From assembly GCF_017830045.1 (NCBI RefSeq), contig NZ_JAEDXU010000001.1, forward strand, positions 434,001 through 498,000: a stretch of DNA of 64,000 nt. Direction: 5' to 3'. Shown here piece after piece: positions 1 through 9,096 of this stretch. Position 1 is the stretch's first letter. Every line of letters starts with the position of its first letter. A program made the translations under genes and the position numbers. The stretch is from Enterococcus larvae. GTDB taxonomy: Bacteria > Bacillota > Bacilli > Lactobacillales > Enterococcaceae. The notes under the pieces were generated by a model that searched no databases, had not been told where the DNA came from, and was given only the letters and a program-made list of their open reading frames with translations.

Positions 1-104
1 GCATTCTTCGCCGAAACAAGCTGTGTTCGTTCCCACTCACGGGTGCCGCTAGTTAAAATTAGATTGTAAATATCGTTTAGTTGTTCTTCCTGTGTGAAAG
101 ACAT
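1..104 (-). CDS. 5' end of an unidentified gene, truncated by the window edge
   Basis: An ATG at 104 is preceded by a strong AAAGGAGG ribosome site. The first 34 codons are open to the window edge (N-terminus MSFTQEEQLNDIY...). The fragment is too short to assign a family. It points left, away from the glycosidase operon terminator, so it starts its own transcript or operon. Being a gene start is well supported; its function is unknown. Confidence 0.6.
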   Translation of the reverse strand, partial: MSFTQEEQLNDIYNLILTSGTREWERTQLVSAKN

Positions 105-434
105 GAGGATTCCTCCTTTGAAGACCAAATATGAAACAAAAATAAGCAATATGCCGTAAAAATCTATAGAAATCCTATTAAAGAAAGGATAAATGCTTGT
201 TATTCCTTTGTTTGATACACTGGATAAAGGTCACTTTTCGTGTAATGACTCTTTAGTGAGATTTACATAAGTTTTTTTATCAGTGAATCATTACCTGAAA
301 TTTAGCACAAGATCTACTGATAGGCGAGAATTTGGCTTTATGAGGTATTCGTCAAAAGAAAAACGACTATAAAAAACTGACCTTTTAATGATTCACAAAA
401 GGTTTGTTTTCAGAGATAGTAAAAAGCGACACCA
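105..434. other. Intergenic region, no clear feature
   Basis: About 330 AT-rich bases lie between the start of the leftmost gene and the operon terminator. It must hold the promoter of the leftmost gene, but I cannot name a convincing -35/-10 pair. A short ORF at 388-603 overlaps the glycosidase gene antisense and is not believable. Confidence 0.4.
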
Positions 435-487
435 CAAAAAAACCAAGCAGCTATTGATCCTCATCATCAAAAGCTGCTTGGTTTTTT
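435..487. terminator. Rho-independent terminator of the glycosidase operon
   Basis: A 10-bp-plus stem (ACCAAGCAGCT paired with AGCTGCTTGGT) is flanked by an A run on one side and a T run on the other. It sits directly after the last glycosidase stop codon and can work in both directions. Confidence 0.85.
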
Positions 488-494
488 ATTCTTT

Positions 495-2261
495 TTATTT
501 CACTCGTCGTTCATTGATCTCCTTGATTTTTTTCAAGTCAATCTTAGGGATTCGATCCGTCGTAAGCAAACCATTGACTTCTTGCTCCACATCTGTCAGT
601 TGAGTATAGCAATAACCTGTAACATAGGGAAGAGCTTGAATCGAGCGATGGATTGCATCAAAGCGATCCATAAATTCCTGTTCATTTTTCACTTGATTCC
701 CATAGCCCCAGTTCTCTTCCTTCTCTGTTGTAAAGGCGATTCCGCCAAACTCAGAAATAATGATTGGCTGCCCTTCGTAGCTATAGCCATCTGCAAATAC
801 ATAGAAATCCTTGTTAAATTGATAGTCGTCTCTTAATAAGGATTCTTTGTCTGCATACCGTTCATTAAACAGCTGTTCAAACTCCTCATAATCATGGAGA
901 GTGATGATATCAGAAATCGTGTGGACCCAGCCGTCATTCGTGATCACCGGTCTCTGCGGATCGATCGTTTTCGTTAGATAATAAACGCTCTCAGTAAAAT
1001 GCTGCTGCTTTTTGTCCTGCTCAATACCTTTGATTCCCCAGGATTCATTGAATGGTACCCATGTAATGATCGATGGATGATTGTAGTTCTGTCGAACAAT
1101 CGCCAGCCACTCATCAACAAAATTATCAACAGCCTGGTCATTGAAGGTATAGGTGGAGGCCATTTCCGACCAAACCAATAGCCCCTTCTCATCACAGAGA
1201 TACAAAAAGCGCTCATCCTCAATCTTTTGATGCTTTCGCAGACCGTTATAGCCCATCTCCACTACTCGATCGATGTCCGTTTCCAAAGCATCTACATTCG
1301 GTGGTGTCAAACCTGACTCTTTCCAATAGCCCTGATCTAAAATCAAACGTTGATATAGCTGATGGTTATTCAAAAGGATTTGACCATTTTTGATAGAGAT
1401 TTTCCGCATACCAAAATAGCTGAAAACTTCATCTAGCAGCTCCCCTTCCAGATTGAATAATCGGAAGGTCACATCATATAAATGAGGGGTTTCCGGAGAC
1501 CACAGTTTGGTTCCCCAGCATGCATCCTCTTTGATTCTTGTCTCCATCGAAATAGGAGTCATTCCATGATGAAAGATTCCCTGATGTGTACTAACTGATT
1601 TCCCATCAAAAGAAATCTCTGCCTCAAAACGAAGCTCCTGCTTTAGGTAAGTCGTAGGATTATTTAGTATTGGTTCAAAAATGATTTGATCTTTATCAAC
1701 TTCCGGTGTCATTTTGACAGAAGCAATCCGTTGATCTGAATGTTGTTCCTCAAGCCAAACAGACTTCCAGATACCGGTTGTCTGAACATACCAGCAGCCG
1801 AAATTATCCTTCAGCCAGCGCTGTTTCCCTCTGGGCTGCTCACAGGCAAGAGAATCCTCCACACGAACAACCAAACGGTTTTCTCCAGACACAACACCTG
1901 TCAAATCAAATTCAAACCGTTCATACGCTCCTTGATGATCCCCCAATAACTGACCGTTCAGCCAGACCTGACTAACATAATCTGCTCCTTCGAAAATAAT
2001 CGTATAATGCTTCAGCTCATCCAGCGTCAACAGCTTTTCATACCAAATAACCGAATGATGTGCCTGATCATTGATCCCGCTTTTTTCCGTTTCATAAGTA
2101 AACGGAACCTGTATATCTACAGTTTGAGACAATCCTTGTTGCCACTGTTCTTTTATCCCTCTATTTTCATCGTCAAATCGAAAAGCCCACTTCCCATCCA
2201 GTATGTTCCAATGCTCACGTATAAATTGCGGGCGTGGATGCTCTCTTCTGATTGCCTTCAT
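495..2261 (-). CDS. Glycoside hydrolase family 2 (beta-galactosidase/beta-glucuronidase type)
   Basis: A cytoplasmic GH2 enzyme of 588 residues without signal peptide. It has the N-terminal sugar-binding jelly roll (RGKQRW...TTGIWKSVWLE), the immunoglobulin-like middle domain, and a TIM barrel. The acid/base Glu is visible in WVPFNESWG (about residue 406) and the nucleophile in IISEFGG (about residue 504). I chose the ATG at 2261, four codons inside the longest frame, because a GAGGGG site lies six bases upstream; the earlier ATG overlaps the upstream stop (ATGA). It is a divergent paralogue of the next gene. Together with the ABC transporter this implies uptake and cleavage of a beta-linked oligosaccharide. 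The exact sugar cannot be read from the sequence. Confidence 0.85.
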   Translation of the reverse strand: MKAIRREHPRPQFIREHWNILDGKWAFRFDDENRGIKEQWQQGLSQTVDIQVPFTYETEKSGINDQAHHSVIWYEKLLTLDELKHYTIIFEGADYVSQVWLNGQLLGDHQGAYERFEFDLTGVVSGENRLVVRVEDSLACEQPRGKQRWLKDNFGCWYVQTTGIWKSVWLEEQHSDQRIASVKMTPEVDKDQIIFEPILNNPTTYLKQELRFEAEISFDGKSVSTHQGIFHHGMTPISMETRIKEDACWGTKLWSPETPHLYDVTFRLFNLEGELLDEVFSYFGMRKISIKNGQILLNNHQLYQRLILDQGYWKESGLTPPNVDALETDIDRVVEMGYNGLRKHQKIEDERFLYLCDEKGLLVWSEMASTYTFNDQAVDNFVDEWLAIVRQNYNHPSIITWVPFNESWGIKGIEQDKKQQHFTESVYYLTKTIDPQRPVITNDGWVHTISDIITLHDYEEFEQLFNERYADKESLLRDDYQFNKDFYVFADGYSYEGQPIIISEFGGIAFTTEKEENWGYGNQVKNEQEFMDRFDAIHRSIQALPYVTGYCYTQLTDVEQEVNGLLTTDRIPKIDLKKIKEINERRVK

Positions 2262-2269
2262 AATTCCCC

Positions 2270-4078
2270 TCATTTCTCTTCCTGACCAATGAAAATCCGT
2301 TCCGGATGATACTGATCATTGATTTTTCTAATTGCCTCTAATGATACCTTCGGCTGACGATCATAGGTCAATAAACCATTGATTTCCTGCTCTACATCGG
2401 TCAATTGTGTGTAGCAATACCCCCATAAAGCACTTGAGCTATAGACTGCATCCATGATTCGTCCATAGTCATCCAGGAATTGTTCTTCGTTATCAACAGA
2501 AGTATAGCCCCAGCCTGCCTGTCCGCCAAGTTCATAACCAATACCGCCGAACTCGGTCAACAAAATCGGCTGATTTTTATAGTGATGCCCTTTAGCAAAA
2601 GTCGCCCATTTCCCCGGCGGATGCTGAATCAACCCCTTCACATCAGCAAGGCTGTCCTTGAAGTAGCGATACTTTTTGACCTCTTCCTTTTGACCATGAC
2701 TATAATTATGAATCGCACAGACATCGGTCTCGGTCATTTCCCAACCATCATTTGAAATAACCAAACGTGTTGTATCCAGTGCATGCAGAAAATTATACAT
2801 ACTGCGTGAAAAGCTCTGCTGCTGCAGATTAAGATGAATATCTGGAATACCCCAGCTTTCGTTTAGAGGTACCCAGGTAACTAGCGAAGGATGATTGTAA
2901 TCTCGCTCAATGATTTCGACCCATTCCTGTGTCAGTTTGGCAGCTGCTCCTGCTGTGTAAATAGGTGCAGAAGCACATTCTCCCCAGACAATAAATCCCA
3001 ACTTATCTGCCCAATAAAGATAACGAGGATCTTCCACCTTTTGGTGCTTGCGACACCCATTAAACCCCATTTCCTTAGCTAACTGAATATCCTTGACGAA
3101 ATCATCATCAGAGGGTGCTGTAAGCAAGCCTTCCGGCCAGTAGCCCTGATCCAGAACCAGCTTTTGATAGTAGGGTTGATTATTCAGAAAGGTCATCCCA
3201 TCTTCCACATGGATTTTTCTCATGCCAAAGTAGCTGCTTACTTCGTCCGTCACCTCTCCATCAACAATCAACTCCAGATGGACATCAAACAGATTCGGCT
3301 GTTCCGGAGACCATGTCCATCCATGATCATGAAAATTTGTGCGAAAAATCTTTTCGTTATAGATATCGACACTTCGCTTCGTACAAGGATTGAGCAAGGC
3401 TGCTTGGTCTTCGCAAATCAGTGTTCCTTTAAAAAAAATGCTGTAGCGAAGGGTACAACCTACTGCCTGTTTCGGTATGGTTACCGCCAAAAGAACATTT
3501 CCTTCGTCCAGATTCGGCGTAAACTCTATTTTTTCTATATGAGCATCGTCCACCTCTTCAAGCCAGACGGTCTGCCAGATACCAGTGCTATTCGTGTACC
3601 AAATACCTCTTGATTCAGCCTCCCAAAATTGCTTCCCTCTCGGGATTGTTTCATCGTCATGAGGGTCCCAAGCACGAACTACAATTGATTGATGATCATC
3701 TGTCAAAAAATGTGTGATATCGAATGAGAAGGAGGTATGTCCGCCAATATGACGGCCAACATAGAGCCCATTTACATAAATATCTGCCTGATAATCCACT
3801 GCTCCAAAGTGCAGGAATACTCTTTTTCCACTATTTTTTTTCCACTCAAATACTCTTCGGTACCACACAATATCATGAACCGTTCGATCATCAACACCGC
3901 TCAATACAGACTGATAAACAAAGGGAACCTGAATTTTTTTAGTAAATACCTCTGAATCTCTGTACCATCGTTCTCCCATTCCATTATTTTCATCATCAAA
4001 AGCAAATGACCATTCCCCGTTTAAAACTAAAAATTTCTCACGCATAAACTGCGGACGAGGATATTCAACACGCATCAT
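2270..4078 (-). CDS. Glycoside hydrolase family 2, paralogue of the downstream gene
   Basis: A 602-residue GH2 enzyme with both catalytic glutamates in place (WVPLNESWG and LLTEFGG) and the same sugar-binding domain signature (PRGKQFW, STGIWQTVWLE). The longest frame opens with TTG at 4093, but the ATG at 4078 has a GGGAG site eight bases upstream, so it is preferred. The gene follows the small membrane protein gene closely and overlaps the next GH2 reading frame by four bases if the longer start there is used. Having two related but clearly diverged GH2 enzymes in one operon suggests different linkages or sugars in one substrate; that is inference. Confidence 0.85.
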   Translation of the reverse strand: MMRVEYPRPQFMREKFLVLNGEWSFAFDDENNGMGERWYRDSEVFTKKIQVPFVYQSVLSGVDDRTVHDIVWYRRVFEWKKNSGKRVFLHFGAVDYQADIYVNGLYVGRHIGGHTSFSFDITHFLTDDHQSIVVRAWDPHDDETIPRGKQFWEAESRGIWYTNSTGIWQTVWLEEVDDAHIEKIEFTPNLDEGNVLLAVTIPKQAVGCTLRYSIFFKGTLICEDQAALLNPCTKRSVDIYNEKIFRTNFHDHGWTWSPEQPNLFDVHLELIVDGEVTDEVSSYFGMRKIHVEDGMTFLNNQPYYQKLVLDQGYWPEGLLTAPSDDDFVKDIQLAKEMGFNGCRKHQKVEDPRYLYWADKLGFIVWGECASAPIYTAGAAAKLTQEWVEIIERDYNHPSLVTWVPLNESWGIPDIHLNLQQQSFSRSMYNFLHALDTTRLVISNDGWEMTETDVCAIHNYSHGQKEEVKKYRYFKDSLADVKGLIQHPPGKWATFAKGHHYKNQPILLTEFGGIGYELGGQAGWGYTSVDNEEQFLDDYGRIMDAVYSSSALWGYCYTQLTDVEQEINGLLTYDRQPKVSLEAIRKINDQYHPERIFIGQEEK

Positions 4079-4093
4079 ATTTTTAACTCCCAA

Positions 4094-4504
4094 CTAAGTT
4101 TTTTGTGTATTCCATTTGATTCCTTTATTCCGAGCGAGTAAGATAACTCCTGCAGACATCGCCAGAGCCAAGCTGATGATATCAAGAATAAAATAGGAAG
4201 CAAGTCCTTGGAGAATCAGATACACACCGATTTTGACATTGACCTGGTCATCCTTCACATAACGCTTACTGATCAGCAGATTTATCATTCCCGAGCCAAT
4301 CAGTAGGATGCCAAAGGTACAAACAAACATAAAGACATTTCCGAACGCCGCATTGATTGCACTTACCTGTGTATCACCTGCAGCAGTTATTCCAGGAAAA
4401 ATATTTTGTTGATAAAAACCGTAAATGAATATTGTCAACAGACCATCAAGAATTTGCCAGATACCCATGATTCGGATCAGCTGTCGTTCTCTTTTTCGAT
4501 TCAT
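4094..4504 (-). CDS. Small integral membrane protein of unknown function
   Basis: 136 residues with a positively charged N-terminus (MNRKRERQLIR) and about four hydrophobic segments, ending in a basic tail. It sits between the ABC permease gene and the glycosidases. Its stop (TAG) directly abuts the TTG alternative start of the following gene, and an AGGAG site precedes its own ATG. Small membrane proteins in this position are known in some sugar ABC operons, but I do not recognise the family, so a transport accessory role is only a guess from context. Confidence 0.65.
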   Translation of the reverse strand: MNRKRERQLIRIMGIWQILDGLLTIFIYGFYQQNIFPGITAAGDTQVSAINAAFGNVFMFVCTFGILLIGSGMINLLISKRYVKDDQVNVKIGVYLILQGLASYFILDIISLALAMSAGVILLARNKGIKWNTQKT

Positions 4505-4510
4505 TTTCTC

Positions 4511-5347
4511 CTATCCTTTCACACCGGCAGACAGTGACATAGACTGCAAGAAGTATTTTTGTGCAAATAGATATAAGACAAAGGTTGGAATGATCGCAAC
4601 CAGCGCTCCCGCCATCAATAAGGTCGGCTGTGCTTGGTACATCCCCTGTAGCAGCTGCAAACCGGAAGTGATCGGCATTTTTTCTATATCGTTAAAAACA
4701 ATAGACGGCCATAGAAAATCGTTCCATGAACCAGTGAAGGCAAACAGAGAAACAACCAGCAGCACCGGTTTGATCAATGGAAAAATAATTTTTCTAAAAA
4801 TCAGCCATTCTCCCGCACCATCGATTTGTGCCGCTTCATCGAAATCTTTCGGGATATTATCCATAAATTGCTTCACTAAGAAAATATTGAATACGCCGGC
4901 TGCACCAGGTACGATCATCGCTAACGGTGTATTTACCCAGCCTAAGATATCAACAATTTTGTATAATGGAATCAAGTTCACCACACTAGGAAACATCATG
5001 CTTGCCAACAGAAACGAAAACAAAACATTTTTCCCTTTGAAGCTCAATCGACTATAGGCAAACGCTGAAAAAGAAACCACTAACACTACCAATAATGTAT
5101 GTGTGACAGAAATAAACAGAGAATTCAAAAACCATTTAACCAATGGCGTGCTTGAATTATTCACCAAAAGCTCTGTATAATTTGTCAGTACCCATTCAAT
5201 CGGCAAAAGCTTAAACCCTGCAGTCATCAGCTCCATTTCTGACTTGAATGAAGTCAATACGCCATAAAGTAACGGCACAATCCAAGTAACCGCCATCAGC
5301 AGTAAAAAGACAAACGCAATAATTTTCGAAATCGGACTTTTCTTCAT
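4511..5347 (-). CDS. Sugar ABC transporter permease, MalG/LacG type
   Basis: 278 residues with six predicted membrane segments and the EAA loop that contacts the ATPase (DEAAQIDGAGEWLIFRKIIFPL). The N-terminus MKKSPISKIIAF is typical of the second CUT1 permease. It lies 11 bases after the other permease. No ATP-binding subunit is present in the locus; CUT1 systems of Gram-positive bacteria commonly share a MsmK-type ATPase encoded elsewhere, which probably holds here. Confidence 0.88.
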   Translation of the reverse strand: MKKSPISKIIAFVFLLLMAVTWIVPLLYGVLTSFKSEMELMTAGFKLLPIEWVLTNYTELLVNNSSTPLVKWFLNSLFISVTHTLLVVLVVSFSAFAYSRLSFKGKNVLFSFLLASMMFPSVVNLIPLYKIVDILGWVNTPLAMIVPGAAGVFNIFLVKQFMDNIPKDFDEAAQIDGAGEWLIFRKIIFPLIKPVLLVVSLFAFTGSWNDFLWPSIVFNDIEKMPITSGLQLLQGMYQAQPTLLMAGALVAIIPTFVLYLFAQKYFLQSMSLSAGVKG

Positions 5348-5358
5348 CTTCGTGCCCC

Positions 5359-6201
5359 CTAATCCTTATTCCGCAGGAACTTGAACTGAACAGCGGATAC
5401 AGCCATGATACAAACACCTAAAATCACTGCCATCGCAGAAGCAATCCCTGCAATCGACTGACCGGAACCAAATGCATTTTGCTGGATATACATCAGCAAG
5501 ACCCGTGTGGAATTATTCGGCCCGCCAGCTGTCAGCATCAACGGCTGACCATAAACATTGAACTGGGCAATCGTTGTCATCACGACAGTGTAAAGAATTT
5601 GCCCTCTGATAGCCGGTAAGGTGATTTTAAAGAATTTCTGGACAGCCGTCGCACCATCGATATCAGCTGCCTCATAAAAATCCTTTGATATCCCATTCAA
5701 TGCTGCCTGATAAATAATCATATTACCGCCAATCGTCCACCATACTGTCACAGCAACTAATGCAATCCACGCATAAGGCTGTGTGCCGGTCCATGGTGTA
5801 GCTGTTTCCAATAGCGTATTGATCGGTCCATAATTTACATTAAAAATCAGTGTCCAAATAATCACGACAGCGGAAATGGCAAACAGAGAAGGCATATAGA
5901 AAATGGACTGAAACAGCTTGCCAAGCTTCGGCTTCGTGTTTAGCGCCGCCGCTAACAATAATGGTACTGCAATACAAAACGGTACAGAGAATACCACGAA
6001 AAGAAACGTATTTTTCAATCCGATCCGCAGCTGCTCATAAAAAGTAGAGTCTGCATTAAAAAGCAAGTCCTTGTAATTTTCCAAGCCAACAAAGGTCGGC
6101 GAACTGAATAAATCCCAATCTGTAAAGGAGATATAAATCCCAAAAACCACAGGGATCAGAAAAAAGATAAAGAAAATAGTCAAATGCGGTGCTAAAAACA
6201 A
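5359..6201 (-). CDS. Sugar ABC transporter permease, MalF/LacF type; 5' end probably frameshifted
   Basis: 280 residues from a TTG codon, with six membrane segments and an EAA loop (YEAADIDGATAVQKFFKITLP). Family members normally begin with a short basic cytoplasmic tail. Just such a tail (QKRYQPVYRRSRKKK) is encoded in the same frame upstream of the TTG, but that frame closes at a TGA at 6265-6267 and has no usable start. A double ATG at 6271/6268 with an AAAGGA site is one base out of frame. Either one extra base broke the true start or initiation uses the internal TTG. The core domain is intact. Confidence 0.8.
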   Translation of the reverse strand: MFLAPHLTIFFIFFLIPVVFGIYISFTDWDLFSSPTFVGLENYKDLLFNADSTFYEQLRIGLKNTFLFVVFSVPFCIAVPLLLAAALNTKPKLGKLFQSIFYMPSLFAISAVVIIWTLIFNVNYGPINTLLETATPWTGTQPYAWIALVAVTVWWTIGGNMIIYQAALNGISKDFYEAADIDGATAVQKFFKITLPAIRGQILYTVVMTTIAQFNVYGQPLMLTAGGPNNSTRVLLMYIQQNAFGSGQSIAGIASAMAVILGVCIMAVSAVQFKFLRNKD

Positions 6202-6416
6202 CCATGGAACAAGCTTCTTTTTCCTTGATCGTCTATATACCGGCTGATATCGTTTCTGTAGAAGTCATCATGTTGCGAACAATCCTTTCTTGATTAAAAG
6301 CTTGTATTAGAAGCAAGATAGCGGAACAGTAAGACTATCATTCATGCATATAATTGAACGCCAGCAGCAATCACCCTTATTCCAAATAATTACCACCCTC
6401 TTATCTGCAAGCTAAG

Positions 6417-6451
6417 GAAGCTGAAACTCTGTATTTAAAGCCCCAGCTTCC
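6417..6451 (-). promoter_or_regulatory. Intercistronic hairpin after the binding-protein gene
   Basis: An eight-base-pair stem (GGAAGCTG/CAGCTTCC) with a long loop lies just after the substrate-binding protein stop and has no T run. Such hairpins usually stabilise the abundant binding-protein mRNA and lower expression of the permeases downstream. It sits in a 260-base gap in which I see no gene. Confidence 0.5.
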
Positions 6452-6460
6452 CCTGACAGC

Positions 6461-7732
6461 TTAATTATTCGAGCGATCCTTTGCAATCTTGTCCGTTACT
6501 TCCTTTTGCATCCCGGAAGTGAAATCTGCAACTGACTGTTTGCCAAAAATCGTATCAAACCCATGCGCATCTAAATATTCAGAAACATAGCCATTGTATT
6601 TATAGTCAAAAATTGACAAGGTCGCCTGTTGTTCCGGTGTGTTGATAAAAAAGGATTGCGGCATTTCCTTATACTCTTCGTTTGTCAGGATATCCAAAGT
6701 TGCAGGATTCTGACCAGCCTTCGCCCACTCTAATGAATTTGTACGAATCCAACTGATAAATTCCATGATCCCTTGAGTTTTCTCGTCTGAACGATCTTCA
6801 TTTTTAAACATCACGAACTGATGAGAAGAAGCCCAGTTAACGATCTTACTCGCATCATCAGATAGCTGAGGCGAATTGGTCAAGCCCCACTCAAAACTAG
6901 AATCCTTGATATTGTTTTGCAGCCAGATTCCTTCCGGGAAGAATAGAAGCTTACCAGCTAAAAACAACTGTGTTGGGTCTTCGCCATCCTTTGTTGTAAC
7001 GCCCTCTTTATACAAATCGGCCCACTTACCGATCGCATTTTTGGATGCATCGGTATCTAGCGTCGGTGCAGTCCCATCCGAAGTCAACTCTCCACCTTCC
7101 TGCTTGAGGGTTGCCAAGAAATTAGGCTTAGCCCAAGTGATTGCAATTCCTCTGACATCGTCCGCTTTCGCCTTTTCACCAGCTTCCTGTATTTCATCGA
7201 AAGTCAAGATATTATCTTCCAACGCATCCGGTGCATATTTCTCTAAAAGTTCTTTATTGTAGTAGGTTCCCCAGTTATGGATATCAAACGGCAAGCTATA
7301 ACGTGCACCATCGAGTTCACCCAGGTTCCATGCTTCTGCAACATAGTTCTCTGCTTTTATATCGGAGTAATCTGTTAAAAGATCGTCGTAGGTTTCCAGC
7401 ATATCGTTATCTTTATAATTCTTGATCCGCTCAGCATGAACAATGTTTAAATCAGGAATATTTTTACCAGAGTTAACAACTGTAGGGATTTTTGCATACA
7501 TATCGGTTTCTTTTAAAGAAACATTTTTGATTTTGTATTCCGGATTCGTTTTATTGTACTCATCTATCAGTGCTTTTAGATTAGAACTGTCAGCACCTGT
7601 AAATGGATTCCAAAACGTTATTTCTTTGCTGCTTGCTGATGAGGAACCTCCTCCTGAACCTCCACAAGCTGTCAATGCTACAAAACACGCTCCTGCAACA
7701 AGTGTCATACTGATCAATTTCTTCATCTTCAT
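6461..7732 (-). CDS. Extracellular sugar-binding lipoprotein (CUT1, family 1 SBP)
   Basis: 423 residues with a lipoprotein signal peptide ending in the lipobox LTAC, followed by a Gly/Ser linker. The mature part begins EITFWNPFTGADS, the usual start of a family-1 solute-binding protein. It would capture the oligosaccharide outside the cell and hand it to the two permeases. The ATG at 7732 has a GGAGG site seven bases upstream. It is the first gene of the operon, transcribed divergently from the ArsR-type regulator, so its promoter lies in the shared operator region. Confidence 0.88.
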   Translation of the reverse strand: MKMKKLISMTLVAGACFVALTACGGSGGGSSSASSKEITFWNPFTGADSSNLKALIDEYNKTNPEYKIKNVSLKETDMYAKIPTVVNSGKNIPDLNIVHAERIKNYKDNDMLETYDDLLTDYSDIKAENYVAEAWNLGELDGARYSLPFDIHNWGTYYNKELLEKYAPDALEDNILTFDEIQEAGEKAKADDVRGIAITWAKPNFLATLKQEGGELTSDGTAPTLDTDASKNAIGKWADLYKEGVTTKDGEDPTQLFLAGKLLFFPEGIWLQNNIKDSSFEWGLTNSPQLSDDASKIVNWASSHQFVMFKNEDRSDEKTQGIMEFISWIRTNSLEWAKAGQNPATLDILTNEEYKEMPQSFFINTPEQQATLSIFDYKYNGYVSEYLDAHGFDTIFGKQSVADFTSGMQKEVTDKIAKDRSNN

Positions 7733-7752
7733 CGTTCTTCCTCCGTTTTACC

Positions 7753-7801
7753 AAAAAGTTAATCATACATAAAATATAATTTCTTAACCATTTAACTTTT
7801 T
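7753..7801. promoter_or_regulatory. Inverted AAAAAGTTAA/TTAACTTTTT half-sites before the transport operon
   Basis: AAAAAGTTAA at 7753-7762 and TTAACTTTTT at 7792-7801 form an inverted pair in front of the binding-protein gene. They contain the same GTTAA core as the perfect palindrome in the leader of the divergent regulator gene. I read them as operator half-sites of that regulator. The core promoter of the transport operon on this strand is not certain. Confidence 0.5.
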
Positions 7802-7920
7802 AGTATTTTTTATTTCAACCATATGTTTCTAAAGCTAAATTACCATCGTTTGTAAGCGTCGTCAACATTAATATATCAACATTAAACAAAAACAACTATA
7901 CAGTTAAACAGGTAATGATG

Positions 7921-7962
7921 TATAATAGTGGCACATAGAAAACGTTTAACTTTAAAGTTAAA
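7921..7962 (+). promoter_or_regulatory. Promoter -10 and 18-bp palindromic operator of the ArsR-type gene
   Basis: A TATAAT box at 7921-7926 is followed by a perfect 18-bp palindrome, TTTAACTTTAAAGTTAAA, at 7945-7962, between the expected transcription start and the AAAGGAGG ribosome site. The -35 is weak. The position suggests autorepression. Confidence 0.6.
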
Positions 7963-7978
7963 AGGAGGTCATATAATT

Positions 7979-8890
7979 ATGGAACTATCGCTAGATTCTC
8001 TTTCACTCCCTGTTTATGAATGCTTAGCAAGCAATACTCGATTAGAAATCCTAAAATTTATCGGGAGCGAAAAAAGAAGTATTGGAGAAATTGCCGCATA
8101 TATGCACATCAGCAATGCCATCACAACGAGACATATACAACAGATGGAAGATGCTGGCCTCTTGGGATCAGAGAGGGGTGTAGGAGAAAACAGGAACAAG
8201 AAGATGGTTTATTTAAAGGTGGATGATATCCATATTTCATTCCCGGAAAAGGTTTATCAGGAATTTCAGCTGCATTCTACCAGCCTGAAGCTGGGTCACT
8301 TTGTCGACTTCTCAGTTACACCAACCTGCGGGCTGGCGACAGTGGAAGATGTCGTTGGTAAATCTGACGACCCTAAATACTTCATGGATTCCAAACGTGT
8401 CGATGCCGCACTGCTTTGGTTCAGCAGCGGTTTCGTTGAATACAAAGTACCTAATCTTTTAAAGGAAAACGAAATTCCTGAACTGTTGGAAATCAGCTTT
8501 GAAATCGCTTCGGAATTTCCACTTTCAAATAATATCTGGCCAAGTGATATCTCGATTTATGTCAATGACGTTAAAGTGGCTGTCTATACCGTACCGGGAA
8601 ACTTCTCCGACACACGCGGACGCTACACACCGAAATGGTGGAATGACAGCTTCAGTCAATATGGCTTATTGAAGCATCTGCGAATCAATAAGCTAGACAC
8701 CGGAATAGACGGTGAAGCATACTCCAACGTTACGATTCATGATTTGAAGCTTGACGAACAGCCCTTTATCAAGCTGCGCTTTGCAGCAGAAGATGATGCA
8801 AAAAACAGAGGCGGTCTAACTCTGTTTGGTGAAGGCTTTGGAAATCATAATCAGGACATCGTGATCAATACCTATTACTTGAATAAATGA
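7979..8890 (+). CDS. ArsR-type winged-helix regulator with a C-terminal sensory domain
   Basis: 303 residues. Residues ~10-80 form a winged helix (SNTRLEILKFI, then ISNAITTRHIQQMEDAGLL, an ArsR-like recognition helix). The remaining ~200 residues are beta-rich and presumably bind the inducer. The ATG at 7979 with an AAGGAGG site is preferred; the longer frame begins at a GTG inside the promoter region. Divergent from the transport and glycosidase operon, so it most likely controls that operon and itself through the GTTAA palindromes. ArsR proteins of this longer form occur beside sugar genes in Firmicutes. The ligand is unknown. Confidence 0.75.
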   Translation: MELSLDSLSLPVYECLASNTRLEILKFIGSEKRSIGEIAAYMHISNAITTRHIQQMEDAGLLGSERGVGENRNKKMVYLKVDDIHISFPEKVYQEFQLHSTSLKLGHFVDFSVTPTCGLATVEDVVGKSDDPKYFMDSKRVDAALLWFSSGFVEYKVPNLLKENEIPELLEISFEIASEFPLSNNIWPSDISIYVNDVKVAVYTVPGNFSDTRGRYTPKWWNDSFSQYGLLKHLRINKLDTGIDGEAYSNVTIHDLKLDEQPFIKLRFAAEDDAKNRGGLTLFGEGFGNHNQDIVINTYYLNK

Positions 8891-8955
8891 AAAAGAGTAA
8901 CCAGCAGAACGTTCTAGTGAACATCTGCTGGTTACTCTGGTTTTATTCTTTTTTG
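8842..8955 (+). repeat. Direct repeat copy 1: 3' end of the regulator gene plus its terminator
   Basis: This segment covers the last ~16 codons of the regulator gene and a hairpin (AGAGTAACCAGCAGA paired with TCTGCTGGTTACTCT) ending in a T run. A copy about 92% identical and in the same orientation lies at 11626-11739. The hairpin is also the Rho-independent terminator of the regulator gene. Confidence 0.85.
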
Positions 8956-9096
8956 GCGCCATTTATCAAGAATCCAATTCTTCGTGATTTAGGCTGTATA
9001 ATGCATAGAAATACGATATCTGAAGACTTCTATCCCATTTCCTCAGGCATCATTTCCAGCAAAGTAACACGTTCTGATTTATAACAATATTAAACC

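Noticed and set aside
3164-3613. 149-codon plus-strand ORF
   Set aside because: Lies antisense within the catalytic GH2 gene; no start signals.
4425-5057. 210-codon plus-strand ORF opposite the permease genes
   Set aside because: Antisense shadow of membrane protein genes with clear families on the other strand.
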